From positions 1 through 64,000 of the forward strand of contig NZ_LQPP01000010.1 in assembly GCF_002102345.1 (NCBI RefSeq): a stretch of DNA of 64,000 nt, in the 5' to 3' direction. Made by a program: the position numbers and the translations under genes. Below are positions 59,787 through 64,000 of the stretch, piece after piece. Under the pieces are notes generated by a model that was not told the DNA's origin, did not search any database, and saw nothing but the letters and a program-made list of their open reading frames with translations. Source of the DNA: Mycolicibacterium peregrinum. Lineage in GTDB: Bacteria > Actinomycetota > Actinomycetes > Mycobacteriales > Mycobacteriaceae. Position 1 is the first letter of the stretch. The number at the start of each line of letters is the position of its first letter.

Positions 59787-60230
59787 CTAGGTCGCGGCGC
59801 CTTCGAGGCGGGCCGCCAGTTGCTCGAACGTGAGGGTCCACCCGCTGTGGAAGTTGTCGAATTCCTCTGGTGGCAAAAGGAAATGCTCGATCGACATCAT
59901 CGTCTGCCCGTCGCCGACCGGCTCGAATTCGACGTTGACGATGCTGACCACGGTCGGGTCGGCCCAGTCCGAGTTGCTCCAGGTGAATCGCAGCACCCGG
60001 GGCCGGTCGATGGTCAGGAACTGTCCGGTGATCAGCACGCTCGAACCGGAATCGTCGATGTCGAACCGCACGATCCCACCGACCCGAGGCTCGACTGCCA
60101 CTTCGACGCAATACACCGGCCGCGGGCACATCCATTCCCGCAGCGACTCAGGGTCGAGCCATTCGTCGAACACCACATCGGGGGTCGCGGGCATCAGACG
60201 TCGCACGCGGACCGTCGGCGCGTCGGTCAT
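59787..60230 (-). CDS. SRPBCC/AHSA1-like protein
   Basis: A 147-residue START-like fold protein of the AHSA1 group. Typical segments are VRRLMPATPDVVFDEWLDPESLREWM at the start, VEVAVEPRVGGIVRFDI in the middle and EEFDNFHSGWTLTFEQLAARLEG at the end. ArsR-SRPBCC pairs are common in actinobacteria, where the SRPBCC protein probably binds a small hydrophobic ligand. The ATG at 60230 overlaps the ArsR stop by four bases (ATGA), so the two are coupled. Confidence 0.8.
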   Translation of the reverse strand: MTDAPTVRVRRLMPATPDVVFDEWLDPESLREWMCPRPVYCVEVAVEPRVGGIVRFDIDDSGSSVLITGQFLTIDRPRVLRFTWSNSDWADPTVVSIVNVEFEPVGDGQTMMSIEHFLLPPEEFDNFHSGWTLTFEQLAARLEGAAT

Positions 60231-60559
60231 CGGGAATCTGCCTTCCGCCGCAACCGGGCGGCCAGCGCATCCGCGCGGCTCGACCAGAAGTCGGTCTGCT
60301 CGGTCATCCACTGCTGGGCCATGGTCAACCCGTCCTGTTTGAGCGAGACCCAGTGCTCACGGCCTCGGATCTCGCGCTGTACCAGACCCGCGGCCTCCAG
60401 CACCCCGATATGGCGCGAGACACCGGCGAAGGTCATCGGCAACGGGGCGGCGAGATCGCTGATGCGGGTCTCACCCTCGCGCAGAGCCTCCAGCAACCGA
60501 CGCCGGGTCGAATCGGCCAGAGCCGAATAGGCGCGGTCCAGAACTTGATCTTCAACCAC
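60227..60559 (-). CDS. ArsR-family transcriptional regulator
   Basis: A 110-residue winged-helix regulator. The DNA-binding region is RAYSALADSTRRRLLEAL, ISDLAAPLPMTFAGVSRHIGVLEAAGLVQREIRGREHWVSL. It lacks metal-site Cys pairs, so it belongs to the non-metal ArsR group that partners SRPBCC proteins. It is first gene of the leftward run ArsR-SRPBCC-FAAL-cynS-MPI, and a TTCAAC/GTTGAA palindrome lies between it and the divergent DUF899 gene. Confidence 0.82.
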   Translation of the reverse strand: MVEDQVLDRAYSALADSTRRRLLEALREGETRISDLAAPLPMTFAGVSRHIGVLEAAGLVQREIRGREHWVSLKQDGLTMAQQWMTEQTDFWSSRADALAARLRRKADSR

Positions 60560-60604
60560 CTTGTTGACTATAGCTGCGGTCCGTGGTTACCTCGAGGAAC
60601 GTTA

Positions 60605-60622
60605 TTCAACTGATTTGTTGAA
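60605..60622. promoter_or_regulatory. Palindrome between ArsR and DUF899 genes
   Basis: TTCAAC-TGATTT-GTTGAA has perfect 6-base arms. It lies 45 bases before the ArsR start and 41 before the DUF899 ATG, within the 104-base divergent region. This is the expected place for the ArsR operator. Confidence 0.55.
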
Positions 60623-60663
60623 CGATTGAAGAGCGTTGCAACGGACTGACGACGGGAGCAACC

Positions 60664-61434
60664 ATGAAGAATCCACCGATCGTGCCGGCCGCCGACTGGC
60701 AGGCCGCACTCGACGAAATGCTGGTCAAGGAAAAAGAATTCACCCGCGCACGGGACCGGCTCGCGGCGCTGCGCCGACGCATGCCGTGGACGCCGGTGGA
60801 CAAGGACTACGCATTCGAAGGCCCCGAGGGCAGTGCCACCCTGCTCGACCTGTTCGCCGGACGACGCCAACTGATCGTGTACCGGGCATTCCTCGATCCG
60901 GGTGTGGACGATTGGCCGGAACACGGTTGCGTCGGCTGCTCGTTGATGGCCGACCACATCGGCAACCTGGCCCATCTCAACGCGCGCGACACCACTCTCG
61001 TCTACGCCTCCCGCGGGTCCCAGGACGACATCGCCCGGATCAAGACGCGGATGGGGTGGAGCCATCCCTGGTACACCATGGTTCCCCGGCCCGGCGCGGA
61101 GTTCGACGTGCACTTCGGCGTCGACGAGTGGCACGGCACCAACGCGTTCATTCGCGACGGTGACCGGATATTCCGCACCTATTTCATCGACAACCGAGGC
61201 GACGAGGCCTTCGTCAACACATGGAACTTCCTCGACATGACCGCACTCGGCCGACAGGAGACCTGGGAGGATTCTCCACCGGGATACCCGCAGACCAAGG
61301 CGTACGAGTGGTGGTCCTGGCACGACACCTACCCCGAGCACCAACCCTCGCGGTGGTTCGGCGATCCCGACCCCGACAATCCCCGCGATCCACGCCCACC
61401 ACGCGACGACTGCGCGGCCTGCGGGAGCCACTGA
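60664..61434 (+). CDS. DUF899 thioredoxin-like protein
   Basis: A 256-residue protein of the DUF899 family, with a thioredoxin-like fold. After an N-terminal helix (WQAALDEMLVKEKEFTRARDRLAALRRRMPW) comes FAGRRQLIVYRAFLDP and the CxxC-like redox motif HGCVGCSLMADHIGN near residue 98. Later it has YFIDNRGDEAFVNTWNFLDMTALGRQETWEDSP, and DDCAACGSH ends the chain with another CxxC. Function is unknown; a redox role is likely. GGGAGC precedes the ATG. It diverges from the ArsR operon and may share its operator. Confidence 0.8.
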   Translation: MKNPPIVPAADWQAALDEMLVKEKEFTRARDRLAALRRRMPWTPVDKDYAFEGPEGSATLLDLFAGRRQLIVYRAFLDPGVDDWPEHGCVGCSLMADHIGNLAHLNARDTTLVYASRGSQDDIARIKTRMGWSHPWYTMVPRPGAEFDVHFGVDEWHGTNAFIRDGDRIFRTYFIDNRGDEAFVNTWNFLDMTALGRQETWEDSPPGYPQTKAYEWWSWHDTYPEHQPSRWFGDPDPDNPRDPRPPRDDCAACGSH

Positions 61435-61479
61435 CCCACCGCGGTCCGATCGCCACCGGCCATTGGAGAAGATGGGCGG

Positions 61480-63057
61480 GTGACACAACCCCCGCTGACC
61501 GTCCCCGCCCTCCTGCGGCACAGTGTCGCCGAGTTCGGTGAGTCCGTCTACCTGACCACCCCCACCGAACGACTCACCTACCTCGAAGCCGAGGAACGGT
61601 CCGCGCGCTTGGCGCGGTGGCTGCTGCACCAAGGGGTGGGCAAGGGCAGCCGCGTCGGCCTGTTCTTCCCCAACGGTGCAGAGTGGGTGACGTGGTGGCT
61701 CGCGGTATCTCGGATCGGCGCAGTGGCCGTGCCGCTCAGCACCCTCTACACCCCCAGCGAGATCGCAAAGGTGCTGAGGCTCGCCGACATCGGGCTTCTC
61801 ATTGCCCCCAACACGGTGCTGAACATCGATGTTGCCGACCGGTTGGAAGCCGCGCTGCCCGAGCTTGCGGACCACCCCACGAACCGGCTCGCGCTGAGCG
61901 CCGCTCCCTTTCTACGTCGCATCGCGGTGATCGGCGACAGTCCCCGGCCGTGGGCGTCGAGCGGGTGCAATGCCGCCGCCGACGTCGTACCGGCCGAAAT
62001 TCTCGCCGCCGCGGAGGCCGAGGTCTCCCCCGCCGACCTCGCCGTCATGGTGCACACATCGGGCTCCACCGCCGATCCCAAAGGCGTCCTGCACACCCAC
62101 GGCACGCTGGTGCGGCAGACCTCGACCTGGGCCGCCGCCATGCGGGCGATCACCGGGACGCAGGACCGGTCCCGGATCCTGTGCGCCATGCCGTTCTTCT
62201 GGATCGGCGGACTGCTCGCGGTCGCCGGCGCCCTACACGAGCCGGTCGCCCTGGTCGTCATGCCGAAACTCGATCCGGAGACTGCGCTGGATCTTGCTGA
62301 GCGGGAACGGATCACCGGGATCGTGGGCTGGCCGGCATTCACCCAGCGGCTCCGCGACCACCCGTCGTTCGCCGAGCGCGACCTGAGCAGTGCGCCGATG
62401 CTGCGCGACGGCCCGCTGGACATCGCCATGACCGACGTACCCGACGGATTTCCGGTGCACCGCACCATGTCTGAGACGGCGGGCGGGTTCGCCTTCACCG
62501 ACATGGCCATCGTCGACGAAGACGGGTCCCCGGTCGCATCCGGGGAGACCGGCGAACTACTGGTCCGAGGTATCGGGGTGATGGCCGGGTACAACAAGCG
62601 CGAACGGTCGGAGACCTTCGACACCGACGGCTGGTACCACACCGGAGACAAGGTGTACCGGCGCGACGGCGACCCCCGACTGTTCTACGTCGGGCGCACC
62701 ACCGACCTGATCAAGGCCGCCGGGGCCAACGTCTCCCCGTTGGAAGTCGAGGCCGTCATCGCCGAGTCTGCTGACGTGGCCCAGTGTGTGGTCGTCGGCA
62801 TCGACGACCCGCAGCGCGGGGAGGAGGTCTGCGCGGTCGTCGTGCCGACCACGGACCTCGACCTGGCCGACCTGGCCACCTACGCTCGCCAACAATTGTC
62901 CACCTACAAGGTGCCGACCCGGTGGGCGCTGACCGACAGCGAACGGATCCCCACCCTTTCCAGCGGAAAATTCGACCGGAAAACCTTGCGGCAGATGATC
63001 ATCGATAACGAGATCGAGACGGTCCGCCTTCAGCCGCCGCGCCGGACCGCGAGCTGA
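61480..63057 (+). CDS. Class I adenylate-forming enzyme (acyl-CoA ligase, FadD-like)
   Basis: A 525-residue AMP-forming ligase. The P-loop is VMVHTSGSTADPKGVLHTHG near residue 190, followed by MPFFWIGGLL, MSETAGGFAF, DGWYHTGDKVYRRDGDPRLFYVGRTTDLIKAAGANVSPLEVEAVI (hinge and A8), and TLSSGKFDRKTLR with the catalytic Lys. This suits a fatty or aryl acyl-CoA synthetase of the mycobacterial FadD series. It uses a GTG start at 61480, 45 bases after DUF899. Its stop directly abuts the convergent P450 stop; a linked role with that P450 is possible. Confidence 0.85.
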   Translation: MTQPPLTVPALLRHSVAEFGESVYLTTPTERLTYLEAEERSARLARWLLHQGVGKGSRVGLFFPNGAEWVTWWLAVSRIGAVAVPLSTLYTPSEIAKVLRLADIGLLIAPNTVLNIDVADRLEAALPELADHPTNRLALSAAPFLRRIAVIGDSPRPWASSGCNAAADVVPAEILAAAEAEVSPADLAVMVHTSGSTADPKGVLHTHGTLVRQTSTWAAAMRAITGTQDRSRILCAMPFFWIGGLLAVAGALHEPVALVVMPKLDPETALDLAERERITGIVGWPAFTQRLRDHPSFAERDLSSAPMLRDGPLDIAMTDVPDGFPVHRTMSETAGGFAFTDMAIVDEDGSPVASGETGELLVRGIGVMAGYNKRERSETFDTDGWYHTGDKVYRRDGDPRLFYVGRTTDLIKAAGANVSPLEVEAVIAESADVAQCVVVGIDDPQRGEEVCAVVVPTTDLDLADLATYARQQLSTYKVPTRWALTDSERIPTLSSGKFDRKTLRQMIIDNEIETVRLQPPRRTAS

Positions 63058-64000
63058 TCACGCTGCGCTGAACCGTACCGGCATCGAGTGGATGCCGTTC
63101 ATCAGATTCGAACGCACCCGCTCCACCGGCCCGCTGACCTCAAGATCCTTCATCCGGTACAGGATCTCGGGGAAAATGGCTGCCGCCTCCACCCTGGCCA
63201 GGTTCGCGCCGAGGCAGAAATGCGTACCGCCGCCACCGAAGGCCAAGTGTGGATTCGGGTTTCGGCCGATGTCGAAACGGTCGGGATCGACGAACTGCGT
63301 CTCGTCGCGATTGGCCGACGGGAAGAACATCGCCACGCGCTCCCCTTCGGCGATGCGAACACCATGCAGTTCAGTGTCTTTCGTTGCCGTACGGGTGAAA
63401 GCGGTCACCGGACTGACATACCGGAGCATCTCCTCGACCGCCGTGGACAGCAGCCCGGGGTCGGCGGCCAGTCGAGCAAGTTCGTCCGGGTGCTCCAGTA
63501 GCGCCAACGTGCCCGCCGACACCAGGTTTCGGGTGGTGTCTCCCCCGGCGTTGATCATCAACAAGAAGAACATGTTGAACTCGAGGTCGGTGAGGTGCCG
63601 ACCGTCCACCTCGGCACCGAGCAGCGCGGTCGCGATGTCATCGCCCGGTTCGGCACGCTTGCGTTGCGCCAGCGCCGACGCGTACTCGAACATCTCGATC
63701 TGCGCCTGCATCACCGTGTCCGTCGCTTCGCCCACGTGCTCCGAGTTCATGACCTCGGTGAGGTGATACAGGCGGCGACCGTCCTCATGTGAGATGCCCA
63801 GCAGTTCGGCGATCACATATGACGGCAACGCGCCGGCGATGTCGGACACGAATTCACACTCACCCCGGGCCAGCACCCCGTCGACGATCTCGGTTGCCAG
63901 GCAGCCCAGCCGCTCACGGAGTTTGGCAACATGCCGCGGGGTGAATCCCTTGCTGACAAGCGTCCGCAGTGCGCTATGTCGCGGCGGATCCATGGTCAGC
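63058..64000 (-). CDS. Cytochrome P450 (5' end beyond the window)
   Basis: The C-terminal 314 codons or so of a bacterial P450. The I-helix is LLMINAGGDTTRN, the ExxR pair lies in AVEEMLRYVSPVTAF, and the haem loop FGGGGTHFCLGANLARVEA holds the Cys ligand. The visible start DPPRHSALRTLVSKGFTPRHV is the usual segment about 90-100 residues into the protein, so roughly a quarter of the gene lies past 64000. Mycobacterial P450s of this kind (CYP123-126/142-like range) oxidise sterols, fatty acids or azole-like ligands; subfamily cannot be set. Confidence 0.9.
   Translation of the reverse strand, partial: LTMDPPRHSALRTLVSKGFTPRHVAKLRERLGCLATEIVDGVLARGECEFVSDIAGALPSYVIAELLGISHEDGRRLYHLTEVMNSEHVGEATDTVMQAQIEMFEYASALAQRKRAEPGDDIATALLGAEVDGRHLTDLEFNMFFLLMINAGGDTTRNLVSAGTLALLEHPDELARLAADPGLLSTAVEEMLRYVSPVTAFTRTATKDTELHGVRIAEGERVAMFFPSANRDETQFVDPDRFDIGRNPNPHLAFGGGGTHFCLGANLARVEAAAIFPEILYRMKDLEVSGPVERVRSNLMNGIHSMPVRFSAA

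Noticed and set aside
59070..60530. Open frame of 486 codons on the plus strand opposite FAAL, SRPBCC and ArsR
   Set aside because: It covers three assigned genes, has no domain and no start signal.

Overview
The window is high-GC actinobacterial DNA and almost certainly comes from a mycobacterium, most likely an environmental, Mycolicibacterium-type species. The evidence is the gene content: furA-katG, an Rpf cell-wall glycosidase, a cutinase, MPT63-like and CBM2 secreted proteins, an LGFP lipoprotein, a CmtR-like metal sensor, F420/LLM oxidoreductases, a PepD-type HtrA protease, a ThrE exporter and a fatty-acyl-AMP ligase. GTG starts and 4-bp or TGATG overlaps are common. No rRNA, tRNA or CRISPR array was seen. 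The only mobile-element trace is a probable transposase tail at the left edge.

Layout. 1-3.9 kb: ureide (allantoin) catabolism, with a racemase, ureidoglycine aminohydrolase AllE, a DUF6986 aldolase-like protein and an IclR-family AllR-like regulator with two matching operators. 4-12.6 kb: a serine hydrolase under a KstR-type box, a peptidase-E-like protein, an F420 oxidoreductase, a GMC oxidoreductase, a short UvrA paralogue and a RibD/DHFR-like protein. 12.6-25 kb: mostly secreted or envelope proteins (LGFP lipoprotein, lysozyme-like protein, CBM2 protein, an unknown secreted protein, MPT63-like protein, cutinase) mixed with small DinB, VOC and MBL enzymes, a lone PIN-domain protein and a frameshifted acetyltransferase. 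25.7-34.5 kb: a CmtR-like/CDF metal module, HtrA/PepD, Rpf, a three-LysM esterase and a ParD-like/zeta-type toxin-antitoxin pair.

34.5-40.1 kb: the most distinctive block. A thiocyanate hydrolase operon in which the beta and alpha subunits are fused into one protein is followed by the gamma subunit and a small accessory protein. It lies just downstream of furA-katG, which has a perfect 11-bp-arm palindrome upstream. 40.2-56.7 kb: an FKBP lipoprotein, methyltransferases, a thioesterase, an SDR epimerase, two NDH-2-type flavoproteins, an ECF42-type sigma factor coupled to its DGPF/YCII partner, an SMP-30 lactonase, ThrE, a DUF2278 protein, an esterase and an alcohol dehydrogenase. A 28-bp motif (25 of 28 bases identical) lies about 80 bp upstream of two unlinked genes in this part.

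56.8-64 kb: a tightly packed leftward run, ArsR-SRPBCC-FAAL-cyanase-mycothiol-type DinB protein, then a DUF899 protein, an acyl-CoA ligase and a cytochrome P450 cut by the right edge. Two different enzymes for one-carbon nitrogen anions (thiocyanate hydrolase and cyanase) therefore sit 20 kb apart. Start codons were chosen from visible ribosome binding sites, family lengths and overlaps. All functions are inferred from sequence recognition alone.
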